Positions 42,435 through 51,201 of a stretch of 64,000 nucleotides of DNA are shown piece after piece. A program made the position numbers and the translations under genes. The notes beneath the pieces were generated by a model that was not told the DNA's origin, did no database searches, and saw only the letters and a program-made list of their open reading frames with translations. Source of the DNA: Oscillospiraceae bacterium (GTDB taxonomy: Bacteria; Bacillota; Clostridia; Oscillospirales; Oscillospiraceae); NCBI GenBank assembly GCA_902765025.1, contig CACWYC010000002.1:45747-109746 (forward strand). The letters run 5' to 3'. Within the stretch, counting starts at the first letter, position 1, and each line of letters starts with the position of its first letter.

Positions 42435-43178
42435 ATGGAAAATATCACCAGCCGGGCCAACCCCCTGCTGACGCACATGAAAAAGCTGGCCGCCGACGGC
42501 GCCTACCGCCGCCAAAGCGGGGAGTTCCTCTGCGACAGCCCCAAGCTGCTTGCCGAGGCCCTGGCCTTCCACGCCCCCATCACCGCCGTGGTCAGCACCA
42601 CCGGCGTCACGGTGGAGGGTGCCCGCTGCGCCACCGTCCCGGAGGACGTGATGGCCTCCGTCAGCCCTATGAAGACGCCCCAGGGCGTGATGTTTACCGT
42701 CCGTCTGCCTTCCCTCACGCCGCCGGAAATCCTGTCTCCGGGCCGGTACGTGGCGCTGGACGGCGTCCAGGACCCGGGCAACGTGGGCACCGTGCTGCGC
42801 ACGCTGGACGCCTTTGACGGCGACGGCTTACTGCTGCTGCCCGGCTGCGCCGACCCCTTCAGCCCCAAGACCGTCCGGGCCTCCATGGGCGCCGTGTTCC
42901 GCCGCCCGGTGTGGTCTGTCACTGTGCCGGAGTTGGCCGACCTGGCGGAGAAAAGCGGCCTGCCCCTCTACGGCGCCGCCCTCCGCAGCGACACCGTGGA
43001 CGCCCGGGAGGTGGATTTGCGCCGCTGCATCATGGCCATCGGCAGCGAGGGCCGGGGCCTCAGCGACGCGGTGCTGGCCCTGTGCCGCCCCACGGTGCGC
43101 ATCCCCATGTCGCCCCGTTGCGAGTCGCTGAACGCCGCCGTGGCTGCCTCCGTGCTGCTGTGGGAGGGCTACCGATGA
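42435..43178 (+). CDS. SpoU/TrmH-family RNA 2'-O-methyltransferase
   Basis: 247 aa. An N-terminal substrate-binding domain (SRANPLLTHMKKLAADGAYRRQSGEFLCDSPKLL) precedes the SPOUT knot with its three motifs: DPGNVGTVLRTLDAFDGDGLLLL, IAIGSEGRG-type (here MAIGSEGRGLSD) and IPMSPRCESLNAAVAASVLL. It transfers methyl from S-adenosylmethionine to a ribose in rRNA or tRNA; the target is unknown. Its stop overlaps the dprA start (ATGA). Confidence 0.93.
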   Translation: MENITSRANPLLTHMKKLAADGAYRRQSGEFLCDSPKLLAEALAFHAPITAVVSTTGVTVEGARCATVPEDVMASVSPMKTPQGVMFTVRLPSLTPPEILSPGRYVALDGVQDPGNVGTVLRTLDAFDGDGLLLLPGCADPFSPKTVRASMGAVFRRPVWSVTVPELADLAEKSGLPLYGAALRSDTVDAREVDLRRCIMAIGSEGRGLSDAVLALCRPTVRIPMSPRCESLNAAVAASVLLWEGYR

Positions 43179-44368
43179 GCGATGCGCGCTACTGGATCTG
43201 GCTGGCCACCCTGCCCGGCCTCACCGACCGCCAGCGCTGGCGGCTGCTGGAGAAATGGCAGACGCCCCGGGCGGTGTACGACCGCAGCGTGGAGGAGATT
43301 GCCGCTGCGGCATCGCTGCGGCCCAGCCAGCGCAATAAGCTAAAGAAAACGCCTCTTTCCGCGGCGGAGGGTATTTTGGCCCGCTGCCGTGAGCAACATA
43401 TCTTTGTCCTGCCCTTCGACGACCCCTGCTATCCCCGCCGCCTGGCGGACATCTTCGCCCCGCCCCTGGTGCTGTACGGCCTGGGGCAGCGGCGGCAGCT
43501 GGATGACGAGGCCGCCGTGGCGGTAGTGGGCACCCGGCAAGCCTCCCCTTACGGCGTCCGCATGGCGGAGCGCATGGGCGGCGACCTGGCGGCCCTGGGC
43601 CTTACGGTGGTGTCCGGCATGGCCAAGGGCATCGACGGCTGCGCCCTGTGGGGCGCCCTCCGCGCCGGCGGCTACGCCGTGGCCGTGTTGGGCAGCGGTG
43701 TGGACGTGGTGTACCCGGCGGAAAACCGGGCGCTGTATGACGAGCTGTGCCGCCGCGGCACGGTGCTGTCCGCCTACCCGCCCGGCACCAGGCCGGACCG
43801 CTGGCACTTCCCGGAGCGCAACCGCATCATCAGCGGCGTGTCCCTGGGCACGCTGGTGGTGGAGGCCCCGGCGGGCCATTCCGGGGCACTGCTGACGGCG
43901 GACCACGCCGCCGAGCAGGGCCGCGACGTGTTCGCCCTCCCCGGCTCGGTGGAGAACGACGCCTCTGCCGGCTGCCTGGAACTGCTGCGACAGGGGGCGC
44001 TGCTGGCCTCCTCGGCAGAGGACGTGGCGGCGGTGTACCGCTACCGCTTCCCCCACAAAATCAAGTCCGCCCTGCCCCGGCGCAAAGCCGCCCCGGCGGC
44101 GGAAAGCCCCGCCCCGGCAGCGGAGAAACCCGCCGCCAAGCCAGCACCCGCCGCGGCGCAGTCCTATGCCCCCGACCCCGCCCTGCCGCCCCGGCAGCAG
44201 GCCATTTTACAGGCCCTCAGCCCCACCGAGCCCCGGCTCATGGACGAGGTGGCGGTGGCCACGGGCCTGCCCGTCACGGCGGTGATGGCGGACCTGACCA
44301 TGCTGGAAATCGACGGCTATGTGACAAAGCACGGCGCCCAGAGCTATCTCCGGGCCGAGAATCCATAA
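43175..44368 (+). CDS. dprA: DNA-processing protein DprA
   Basis: 397 aa from the ATG at 43175, overlapping the previous gene by 4 bp. An N-terminal SAM-like region precedes the Rossmann-fold core with VAVVGTRQASPYG, VVSGMAKGIDGCA, VAVLGSGVDVVYPAENRAL and FPERNRIISG. An Ala/Pro/Lys linker leads to a C-terminal winged helix of the DprA_WH kind. DprA loads RecA on incoming single strands in transformation; in Clostridia it is present even where competence has not been shown. Confidence 0.94.
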   Translation: MSDARYWIWLATLPGLTDRQRWRLLEKWQTPRAVYDRSVEEIAAAASLRPSQRNKLKKTPLSAAEGILARCREQHIFVLPFDDPCYPRRLADIFAPPLVLYGLGQRRQLDDEAAVAVVGTRQASPYGVRMAERMGGDLAALGLTVVSGMAKGIDGCALWGALRAGGYAVAVLGSGVDVVYPAENRALYDELCRRGTVLSAYPPGTRPDRWHFPERNRIISGVSLGTLVVEAPAGHSGALLTADHAAEQGRDVFALPGSVENDASAGCLELLRQGALLASSAEDVAAVYRYRFPHKIKSALPRRKAAPAAESPAPAAEKPAAKPAPAAAQSYAPDPALPPRQQAILQALSPTEPRLMDEVAVATGLPVTAVMADLTMLEIDGYVTKHGAQSYLRAENP

Positions 44369-44395
44369 AATCGTCAATAAGGAGTATTGACCGAT

Positions 44396-46723
44396 ATGAG
44401 TAAGAAGAAAAACCTGGTCATCGTGGAGTCCCCTGCCAAGGCCAAAACCATCGGCAAATATCTGGGCCCGGACTATCAGGTGAAGGCCTGCATGGGCCAC
44501 CTGCGTGACCTGCCCAAGAGCACCATCGGCGTGGACATCGACCACGATTTCCAGCCTGATTACCGCCCCATCCGGGGCAAGGAGGAGCTGATTCGGGAGC
44601 TGAAGCAAAGCGCCGACAGCGCCCAGGCCGTGTATCTGGCCACCGACCCGGACCGTGAGGGCGAGGCCATTTCCTGGCATTTGCAGCACCTGCTGGACCT
44701 GGATGAGAGCAAGACCCACCGCGTCACCTTCAACGAGATCACCCAGCGGGTGGTCACCGAGTCCATTCAGCACCCCCGGGCCATCGACGTGAACCTGGTG
44801 GACGCCCAGCAGGCCCGCCGCATTCTGGACCGGGTGGTGGGCTATCAGATTTCCCCCATCATGTGGCGGAAGATTCGCCGCGGCCTCTCCGCAGGCCGTG
44901 TCCAGTCCGTGGCCGCCCGGATGGTGGACGACCGCGACCGGGAGATTGCCGCCTTCCAGCCCCAGGAGTACTGGACGCTGGACGCCAAGCTGCGCACCGC
45001 CCAGGGGGCCGATTTCCTGGCCCACTATTACGGCAAAAACGGCAAGAAGGGCGACATCCCCACCGAGGCGGCGGTGGAGGCCATCATCGCCCAGGTGGAG
45101 AAGGAGACCTTTACCGTCACCTCCGTCAAGCGCAGCGACAAGCAGCGCTCCCCGGCCCCCCCCTTCACCACCTCCACCATGCAGCAGGAGGCCAGCCGCA
45201 AGCTGAACATGACCCCCCGCCGCACCATGGCCATCGCCCAGCAGCTCTATGAGGGCGTGGACGTCACCGGCGTGGGCACCGTGGGCCTTATCACCTATAT
45301 GCGTACCGACTCCCTGCGGATTTCCCAGGAGGCCCAGCGTGACGCCGCCGCCTTCATCCGCAGCCATTACGGCGCCGATTACTGCCCCGACAAGTTCCGC
45401 CAGTACAAGGCCAAGGCCGGGGCCCAGGACGCCCACGAGGCCATCCGCCCCAGCGACGTGGCCCTGACCCCCGAGCAGCTTCGCGCCGACCTGACGCCGG
45501 AGCAGTACCGGCTCTACCGGCTGATCTGGAGCCGCTTCCTGGCCAGCCAGATGGCCAACGCCGTGTATGACAGCGTCAGCGTGGAGATCACCGCCGCCGG
45601 CCACAGCTTCCGCAACAGCGCCAGCAAGCTGAAATTCGCCGGTCATACCGCCGTCTACGAGGAGGGCCGGGACGAGGACAAGGAGGAGAAGGACGCCGCC
45701 CTGCCCGACCTGCGCCAGGGCGACACCGTGTCTCTCCGTGGCTTCGACCGGGCCCAGCACTTCACCCAGCCCCCCGCCCACTACACCGAGGCCACCCTCA
45801 TCCGGGCCATGGAGGAGCAGGGCATCGGCCGCCCCTCCACCTATGCCCCCACCGTGTCCACCATTCTGGACCGCAACTATGTGAAAAAGGACGGCAAGTA
45901 CCTGGTGGAGACCAACCTGGGCCACGCCGTCACCCAGTGGATGAAGCAGTATTTTGCCGACATCGCCGACACCGGCTTCACCGCCGACATGGAAAAGCGG
46001 CTGGACGATGTGGAGGAGGGCAAGGCCGCCTGGAAAACGGTGCTCCGTGACTTCTACGGCCCCTTTGCCGACAATCTCACCCACGCCCAGGACAGCGAGT
46101 ACGTGAAGATTCCCGACACCGTCAGCGAGGAAATCTGCCCCGTCTGCGGGCGGAACCTGGTGGAGCGTGAGGGCCGCTTCGGCCCCTTCCTGGCCTGCCC
46201 CGGCTACCCCGACTGCACCTTCACTATGCCCCTGGTGGTCCAGATGCCGGGCCGCTGCCCCAAGTGCGGCGGACGGCTGATGAAGCGCACCGGCACCTCC
46301 AAGACCTCCGGCAAGCAGTACACCTACTACTGCTGCGAGTTCACCGGCAGCAAGAACACCGAGCGCACCTGCGACTTTATGACCTGGGACGTGCCCGTGA
46401 AGGACGACTGCCCCCACTGCGGCAACACCATGTTCAAAAAGGCGGGCCGGGGCTTCAACCGCCCCTTCTGCATCAACCCCGCCTGCCCTAACTTCCTGCC
46501 CGAGGAGAAGCGGGGCTACCACCGCCGCGCCACGGCGGAGGGTGAGGCCCCCACCGAGGAAAAGCCCGCCAAAAAGACGGCGGCCAAGGCATCCGCCGCC
46601 AAAAAGACCACGGCCAAAAAGCCCGCCGCCAAAAAGGCAACCGCCAAAAAGACAACCACGAAAAAAACCGCCGCTAAAGCGCCCGCCGCCAGAAAGCCCC
46701 GGGCCAAGAAGGAAGAAGCATGA
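44396..46723 (+). CDS. topA: DNA topoisomerase I
   Basis: 775-aa type IA enzyme that relaxes negative supercoils. Toprim motif VIVESPAKAKTI and DPDREGEAISWHL; the active-site Tyr is in GLITYMRTDS. Three C4 zinc modules follow (CPVCGRNL...CPGYPDC, CPKCGGRL...CCEF...C, CPHCGNTM...CINPAC). The last ~50 residues are almost only Lys, Ala and Thr, like a histone H1 tail. The ATG at 44396 lies 11 bp after AAGGAG; a TTG three codons earlier is less likely. It overlaps trmFO by ATGA. Confidence 0.97.
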   Translation: MSKKKNLVIVESPAKAKTIGKYLGPDYQVKACMGHLRDLPKSTIGVDIDHDFQPDYRPIRGKEELIRELKQSADSAQAVYLATDPDREGEAISWHLQHLLDLDESKTHRVTFNEITQRVVTESIQHPRAIDVNLVDAQQARRILDRVVGYQISPIMWRKIRRGLSAGRVQSVAARMVDDRDREIAAFQPQEYWTLDAKLRTAQGADFLAHYYGKNGKKGDIPTEAAVEAIIAQVEKETFTVTSVKRSDKQRSPAPPFTTSTMQQEASRKLNMTPRRTMAIAQQLYEGVDVTGVGTVGLITYMRTDSLRISQEAQRDAAAFIRSHYGADYCPDKFRQYKAKAGAQDAHEAIRPSDVALTPEQLRADLTPEQYRLYRLIWSRFLASQMANAVYDSVSVEITAAGHSFRNSASKLKFAGHTAVYEEGRDEDKEEKDAALPDLRQGDTVSLRGFDRAQHFTQPPAHYTEATLIRAMEEQGIGRPSTYAPTVSTILDRNYVKKDGKYLVETNLGHAVTQWMKQYFADIADTGFTADMEKRLDDVEEGKAAWKTVLRDFYGPFADNLTHAQDSEYVKIPDTVSEEICPVCGRNLVEREGRFGPFLACPGYPDCTFTMPLVVQMPGRCPKCGGRLMKRTGTSKTSGKQYTYYCCEFTGSKNTERTCDFMTWDVPVKDDCPHCGNTMFKKAGRGFNRPFCINPACPNFLPEEKRGYHRRATAEGEAPTEEKPAKKTAAKASAAKKTTAKKPAAKKATAKKTTTKKTAAKAPAARKPRAKKEEA

Positions 46724-48048
46724 TTGAAGTAACCGTCATCGGCGCGGGCCTGGCCGGCAGCGAATGTGCCTGGCAGCTGGCCCAGCGGGGTATCCATGTC
46801 CACCTGCGGGAGATGAAGCCCCAGAAGGCCACCCCCGCCCACGTCACCCCCTATTTTGCAGAGCTGTGCTGCTCCAACTCCCTGCGCTCCGACCAGCTGG
46901 AGAACGCGGTGGGCCTTTTGAAGGAGGAGCTGCGCCGTTTGGACAGTCTCATTCTCCGCTGCGCCGACGCCAAGCGCGTCCCCGCCGGCGGCGCCCTGGC
47001 GGTGGACCGCCACGGCTTTGCCCAGATGGTCACCGACGCCATCCGCTCCCACCCCAACATCACCGTGGAGGAGGGGGAGGTAACGGAGATCCCGGCGGGA
47101 GAGGTGGTCATCGCCTCCGGCCCCCTGACCTCCGACGCCCTGGCGGAACAGATTGCCGCCCTCACCGGCCAGGCGGACGGCCTCCATTTCTACGACGCCG
47201 CCGCCCCTCTGGTGGCCTTCGACAGCGTGGATATGTCCAGCGCCTATTTCGCCTCCCGGTACGACCGGGGCACCCCCGACTACATCAACTGCCCCATGGA
47301 TAAAGAGCAGTACACCGCCTTCTGGCAGGCTCTCACCACCGCCCAGGAGGCGGAGGTCCACGGCTTTGACGACGGCGGCGTGTTCGAGGGCTGCATGCCG
47401 GTGGAGGTCATGGCCCGCCGGGGGGAGGACACCCTCCGCTTCGGCCCCCTGAAGCCCAAGGGCCTGCCCGACCCCAAGACGGGCCGGGACCCCTACGCCG
47501 TGGTGCAGCTGCGCAAGGACAACGCCGACGGCTCCATCTACAATCTGGTGGGCTTCCAGACCCATCTGAAGTGGCCGGAGCAGCGCCGTGTATTCACCAT
47601 GATTCCCGCCCTCCACGACGCCCAGTTCCTGCGCTACGGCGTCATGCACCGCAATACCTATCTGGATTCCCCCCGCTTGCTGGACCGCTACTACCGGCTG
47701 AAAGCCGACCCCCGCATCGCCTTTGCCGGCCAGATGACCGGCGTGGAGGGGTACGTGGAGTCCTGCGCCAGCGGCTTCCTGGTGGGCGTGGAGACGGCCC
47801 GCCGCCTGCTGGGCGAGGTGCCCGCCGACTTCCCCCAGACCACCGCCATCGGCGCCCTGGGCCTGTACGTCAGCAATGAGACGGTGGCCGCCTTCCAGCC
47901 TATGAACATCAATTTCGGCATCATCCCCCCGCTGGACCACCGGGTCAAGGGCAAGCGCAACAAGAACGCGGAGATTTCCGCCCGCTCCCTGGCCGTCATC
48001 GACCAGATGCGCGACGCCGTCCTGGGGGATGTGACCGCCCACACTTGA
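46720..48048 (+). CDS. trmFO: tRNA m5U54 methyltransferase, folate-dependent
   Basis: 442-aa FAD protein. The dinucleotide motif VIGAGLAGSECAWQLA is at the N-terminus, followed by CCSNSLRSD and GALAVDRHGFAQMVTDAI; TGVEGYVESCASGFLVG is diagnostic near the C-terminus. It methylates U54 of the tRNA T-loop using methylene-tetrahydrofolate. TrmFO next to topA is common in Firmicutes. Confidence 0.96.
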   Translation: MIEVTVIGAGLAGSECAWQLAQRGIHVHLREMKPQKATPAHVTPYFAELCCSNSLRSDQLENAVGLLKEELRRLDSLILRCADAKRVPAGGALAVDRHGFAQMVTDAIRSHPNITVEEGEVTEIPAGEVVIASGPLTSDALAEQIAALTGQADGLHFYDAAAPLVAFDSVDMSSAYFASRYDRGTPDYINCPMDKEQYTAFWQALTTAQEAEVHGFDDGGVFEGCMPVEVMARRGEDTLRFGPLKPKGLPDPKTGRDPYAVVQLRKDNADGSIYNLVGFQTHLKWPEQRRVFTMIPALHDAQFLRYGVMHRNTYLDSPRLLDRYYRLKADPRIAFAGQMTGVEGYVESCASGFLVGVETARRLLGEVPADFPQTTAIGALGLYVSNETVAAFQPMNINFGIIPPLDHRVKGKRNKNAEISARSLAVIDQMRDAVLGDVTAHT

Positions 48049-48066
48049 GAGAAAGAAAGTGACCCC

Positions 48067-49098
48067 ATGAAGATTATCATAGACGCCATGGGCGGCGACA
48101 ACGCCCCTCTGGAAATCGTCAAGGGCGCCTTAAACGCCCAGAAGCGCTTCGGCGTGGATATCGTTCTCACCGGTGATGAAGCCGCCATCCGGGATGCCGC
48201 CCGCGCCTGCGGGGTTGATGCGCTGCCCGACAGCGTCACCGTGGTGCCCACCGCCGAGACGGTGGAGATGTGCGACGACCCCAGCACCGTGTTCCGCCGC
48301 AAGAAGAACACCTCCATGGGCGTGGGCCTTACCATGCTCCGGGAGGGCCAGGGGGACGCCATGGTCAGCGCCGGGTCCACCGGCGCCCTGCTCACCGGCG
48401 CCACGCTGATTACCAAGCGTGTCCGGGGCATCCGCCGGGCCGCCATGGCCCCCGTCATCCCCACCACCACGGGCAGCGCCGTGCTCATCGACTGCGGCGC
48501 CAACGCCGAGTGCACCCCCGAGTACCTGCTGCAATTTGCCTATCTGGGCAACTTTTACGCCAAGCGGGTACTGGGCGTGGCGGAGCCCCGGGTGGGCCTT
48601 TTGAACATCGGCGCCGAGGACAGCAAGGGCACCGCGCTGCAAAAGGAGACCCTGGCCCTGCTGAAAAAAGCCGACGCCGACGGCCATCTTCATTTCATCG
48701 GCAACATCGAGGCCAAGGAGGCCATCAAGGGCGGCTGCGACGTCATCGTCTGCGACGGCTTTTCCGGCAACGTGCTGCTGAAAACCATGGAGGGCGTGGG
48801 CAGCTTTGCCGGCACGGCCCTGAAAAACATCTTCAAGAAAAATCTGCTCACCAAGCTGGCGGCGGCCCTGGTGCTGCCGGGCCTCAACGACTTCAAGGCC
48901 AGGCTGGACCCCAACAAGGTGGGGGGCACCGCTTTCATCGGCATATCGAAGCCCGTCATCAAGGCCCACGGCGCCTCCAACGCCGAGGCCATCGAGAACG
49001 CCGTGGGCCAGGCGGTGGCCTTTGTCCGCAGCGGTCTCATCGCCGACATCGAGGCCAACGTGGAGCTGATGCGCGTAGGCGCCGCGGCGGAGGAATAA
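48067..49098 (+). CDS. plsX: Phosphate acyltransferase PlsX
   Basis: 343 aa, beginning IIIDAMGGDNAPLEIVKGAL. It converts acyl-ACP to acyl-phosphate for phosphatidic acid synthesis. SAGSTGALLTGATLI, DCGANAECTPEYLLQFA and CDGFSGNVLLKTMEG are family motifs. The Shine-Dalgarno is weak (GAAAG). It lies 18 bp after trmFO and directly precedes acpP, the usual plsX-acpP-rnc order. Confidence 0.96.
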   Translation: MKIIIDAMGGDNAPLEIVKGALNAQKRFGVDIVLTGDEAAIRDAARACGVDALPDSVTVVPTAETVEMCDDPSTVFRRKKNTSMGVGLTMLREGQGDAMVSAGSTGALLTGATLITKRVRGIRRAAMAPVIPTTTGSAVLIDCGANAECTPEYLLQFAYLGNFYAKRVLGVAEPRVGLLNIGAEDSKGTALQKETLALLKKADADGHLHFIGNIEAKEAIKGGCDVIVCDGFSGNVLLKTMEGVGSFAGTALKNIFKKNLLTKLAAALVLPGLNDFKARLDPNKVGGTAFIGISKPVIKAHGASNAEAIENAVGQAVAFVRSGLIADIEANVELMRVGAAAEE

Positions 49099-49114
49099 AT
49101 TTCCCCAAAAGGTA

Positions 49115-49143
49115 TTGACAGCCATGCTGTAATGCCGTATTAT
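49115..49143 (+). promoter_or_regulatory. acpP promoter
   Basis: TTGACA (49115-49120), 17 bp, TATTAT (49138-49143), in the plsX-acpP gap. Confidence 0.8.
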
Positions 49144-49179
49144 TTCGGAAGTAAACAGGGTGAAAGGAGGAGATACCTC

Positions 49180-49425
49180 ATGACCAAGGAGGAAATCTTC
49201 GATACAATGCGTCAGCTCATCGCTGAGCAGTTTGCCATTGATGCGGAGGAGATCCGCATGGACAGCTCTTTTGTGGACGACCTGGGTGCCGACAGTGTGG
49301 ATCTGGTGGAGCTGGTGATGGCGATGGAAGAGGAATTTGAAATCGGCGAGATCCGCGAGGAGGAGCTGCAGGGCCTGCGCACCGTGGGCGACTGCGTCAA
49401 CTACCTGGCGAGCAAGCTGGACTGA
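49180..49425 (+). CDS. acpP: Acyl carrier protein
   Basis: 81 aa, acidic, with the phosphopantetheine-attachment Ser in [18 protein letters not shown]. It carries growing fatty-acyl chains. The ATG at 49180 follows GAAAGGAGGAG; the longer open frame overlaps the promoter and is rejected. Its own promoter and terminator make it an independent unit. Confidence 0.96.
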   Translation: MTKEEIFDTMRQLIAEQFAIDAEEIRMDSSFVDDLGADSVDLVELVMAMEEEFEIGEIREEELQGLRTVGDCVNYLASKLD

Positions 49426-49436
49426 TTTTACAGTTG

Positions 49437-49476
49437 AAAAAAGGTACCACACGGCTTCTCGTGTGGTTCCTTTTTT
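49437..49476 (+). terminator. acpP terminator
   Basis: AAAAAGGTACCACACG, loop, CGTGTGGTTCC, TTTTTTC. It ends about 20 bp before rnc, so rnc may depend on read-through or an unseen promoter. Confidence 0.9.
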
Positions 49477-49497
49477 CAGCCGTGGAGAGGAAACACT

Positions 49498-50190
49498 ATG
49501 CGAGAGCTTTCTGCACTGGAAGAAAAATTAGGCTACCATTTTCACAATATCGACCTGCTGCAGCGGGCCATGTACCACAGCTCCTATGCCAACGAGCACC
49601 GCGCCAGGGGCATCAGCAGCAACGAGCGGCTGGAGTTCCTGGGGGACGCCGTGCTGGGCTTTGTCAGCGCCGACTTTCTCTTTCGCCGCCATACCGACCT
49701 GCCCGAGGGGGAGCTGACCCGCATCCGGGCGGCCCTGGTGTGCGAGGAGAGCCTGCACCGGGTGGCCCTGGAACTGGACCTGGGCCGGTACCTGATGCTG
49801 GGCAAGGGCGAGGAGGCCGGCGGCGGCCGTGAGCGCCCCAGCATCCTGGCCGACGCGGTGGAGTCCGTGTTGGCGGCGGTGTACCTGGACGGCGGCATGG
49901 ACAGCGCCTCCGCCCTCATCCACCGGGTGCTGCTGGACCGTGACGTGGAGCACCAGGCCGTCGTGGCCCGCCGCGACAGCAAAACCGTGCTGCAGGAGGT
50001 GGTGCAGCGCACCCCCCACCAGCAGCTGACCTACCAGCTGGTGGACGCCTCCGGCCCCGACCACGCCAAGGAGTTCACCATGGAGGTGCTGCTCAACGGC
50101 GCCGTCATCGGCCGTGGCACCGGCCACAGCAAAAAGGAGGCGGAGCAATCCGCCGCCCATGCCGCCCTGGCGGCCATGGAAGAGCAATAA
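49498..50190 (+). CDS. rnc: Ribonuclease III
   Basis: 230 aa. The endonuclease domain has the signature NERLEFLGDAVLGFVSADFLF and, at the second acidic site, LADAVESVLAAVYLDGG. A C-terminal double-stranded RNA-binding domain follows (KTVLQEVVQRT...GRGTGHSKKEAEQSAAHAAL). It processes rRNA and mRNA. GAGAGG precedes the ATG. Confidence 0.97.
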   Translation: MRELSALEEKLGYHFHNIDLLQRAMYHSSYANEHRARGISSNERLEFLGDAVLGFVSADFLFRRHTDLPEGELTRIRAALVCEESLHRVALELDLGRYLMLGKGEEAGGGRERPSILADAVESVLAAVYLDGGMDSASALIHRVLLDRDVEHQAVVARRDSKTVLQEVVQRTPHQQLTYQLVDASGPDHAKEFTMEVLLNGAVIGRGTGHSKKEAEQSAAHAALAAMEEQ

Positions 50191-50203
50191 TCCGCCAGAA
50201 AAC

Positions 50204-50229
50204 CCGTCTCCCCGCCGGAGACGGTTTTT
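50204..50229 (+). terminator. rnc terminator
   Basis: CCGTCTCC, CCGCC loop, GGAGACGG, TTTTT. Confidence 0.9.
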
Positions 50230-50276
50230 CTATTCTGCCGCCGCCTTCCCCGGTTTCCATAACACCAAAATAATAG

Positions 50277-50306
50277 TTGGCATTTTCTCCACGGGTATGG
50301 TATACT
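50277..50306 (+). promoter_or_regulatory. uppP-ftsK promoter
   Basis: TTGGCA (50277-50282), 18 bp, TATACT (50301-50306). Confidence 0.7.
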
Positions 50307-50364
50307 TTGAGTAATATGGAATCTTATGCTCGGCGCAGCGCCGCCGGGAAAGGGAGGATGAAGT

Positions 50365-51192
50365 ATGAATCTGTTTACCTCGCTGCTGCTGGGCATCATC
50401 CAGGGCCTGGCGGAGTTTTTGCCCATTTCCAGCTCCGGCCACCTGGCCCTGGCCCAGCACCTGCTGGGCATCAACACGGAGGTGCCCGCCTTCTTCGACG
50501 TGCTGCTGCACCTGGGCACGCTGCTGGCGGTGCTGGTGGCCTACTGGGGCGACGTGGTGGAGATTGTGCAGGAGTTTTTCCGGGGTGTGGGCGACATCGT
50601 CCACGGCACCACCCCCACCCCCGTGCCCCCCGCAAGGCGGATGATATTGCTGATCATCGTGGGCACGCTGCCCCTGTTCGCCATTTTGCCCATCCATAAG
50701 AAGGTGCAGGCCCTGGGGGACAGCATGGTGTTCATCGGCATGGCTCTGGTGGTCACCGGCTTCCTGCTGTTCGCCTGCGACCTGGTGCGCCGGGGCCACA
50801 AGACGGAGCGCAGCGCCACGCTGGTGGATGCCCTGCTGGTGGGCGTGGGCCAGGCCCTGGCCACCATGCCCGGCATCTCCCGCAGCGGCATGACCATCTC
50901 CGCCGGCTGCTTCCTGGGCTTCGAGCGCAGCTTCGCCGTCCGTTTCTCGTTTCTGCTCAGCATCCCGGCGGTGCTGGGGGCCAACCTTTTGAGCCTGAAG
51001 GACGCCCTGGAAGCCGGGGTGGACTGGGCCGCCGTGCCGGTATATCTGGCGGGCGTGGTGGCCGCCGCCGTGGTGGGCTACGCCTGCATCCGACTGTTGA
51101 AGCTCATCGCCCAAAAGGGCCGCTTCGGCGGCTTTGCCTACTACTGCTGGGCGGTGGGACTGCTGACACTGCTTTTGAACCTGTTTCGATAA
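50365..51192 (+). CDS. uppP: Undecaprenyl-diphosphatase
   Basis: 275-aa membrane protein of the BacA type that recycles the lipid carrier of cell-wall synthesis and gives bacitracin tolerance. The first motif, GLAEFLPISSSGHLAL, and the second, MPGISRSGMTISAGCFLGFER, are intact. Seven or eight hydrophobic helices are visible. GGGAGGATGAAGT provides the ribosome-binding site. It lies 9 bp before ftsK. Confidence 0.96.
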   Translation: MNLFTSLLLGIIQGLAEFLPISSSGHLALAQHLLGINTEVPAFFDVLLHLGTLLAVLVAYWGDVVEIVQEFFRGVGDIVHGTTPTPVPPARRMILLIIVGTLPLFAILPIHKKVQALGDSMVFIGMALVVTGFLLFACDLVRRGHKTERSATLVDALLVGVGQALATMPGISRSGMTISAGCFLGFERSFAVRFSFLLSIPAVLGANLLSLKDALEAGVDWAAVPVYLAGVVAAAVVGYACIRLLKLIAQKGRFGGFAYYCWAVGLLTLLLNLFR

Positions 51193-51201
51193 GAGGTAAT
51201 T

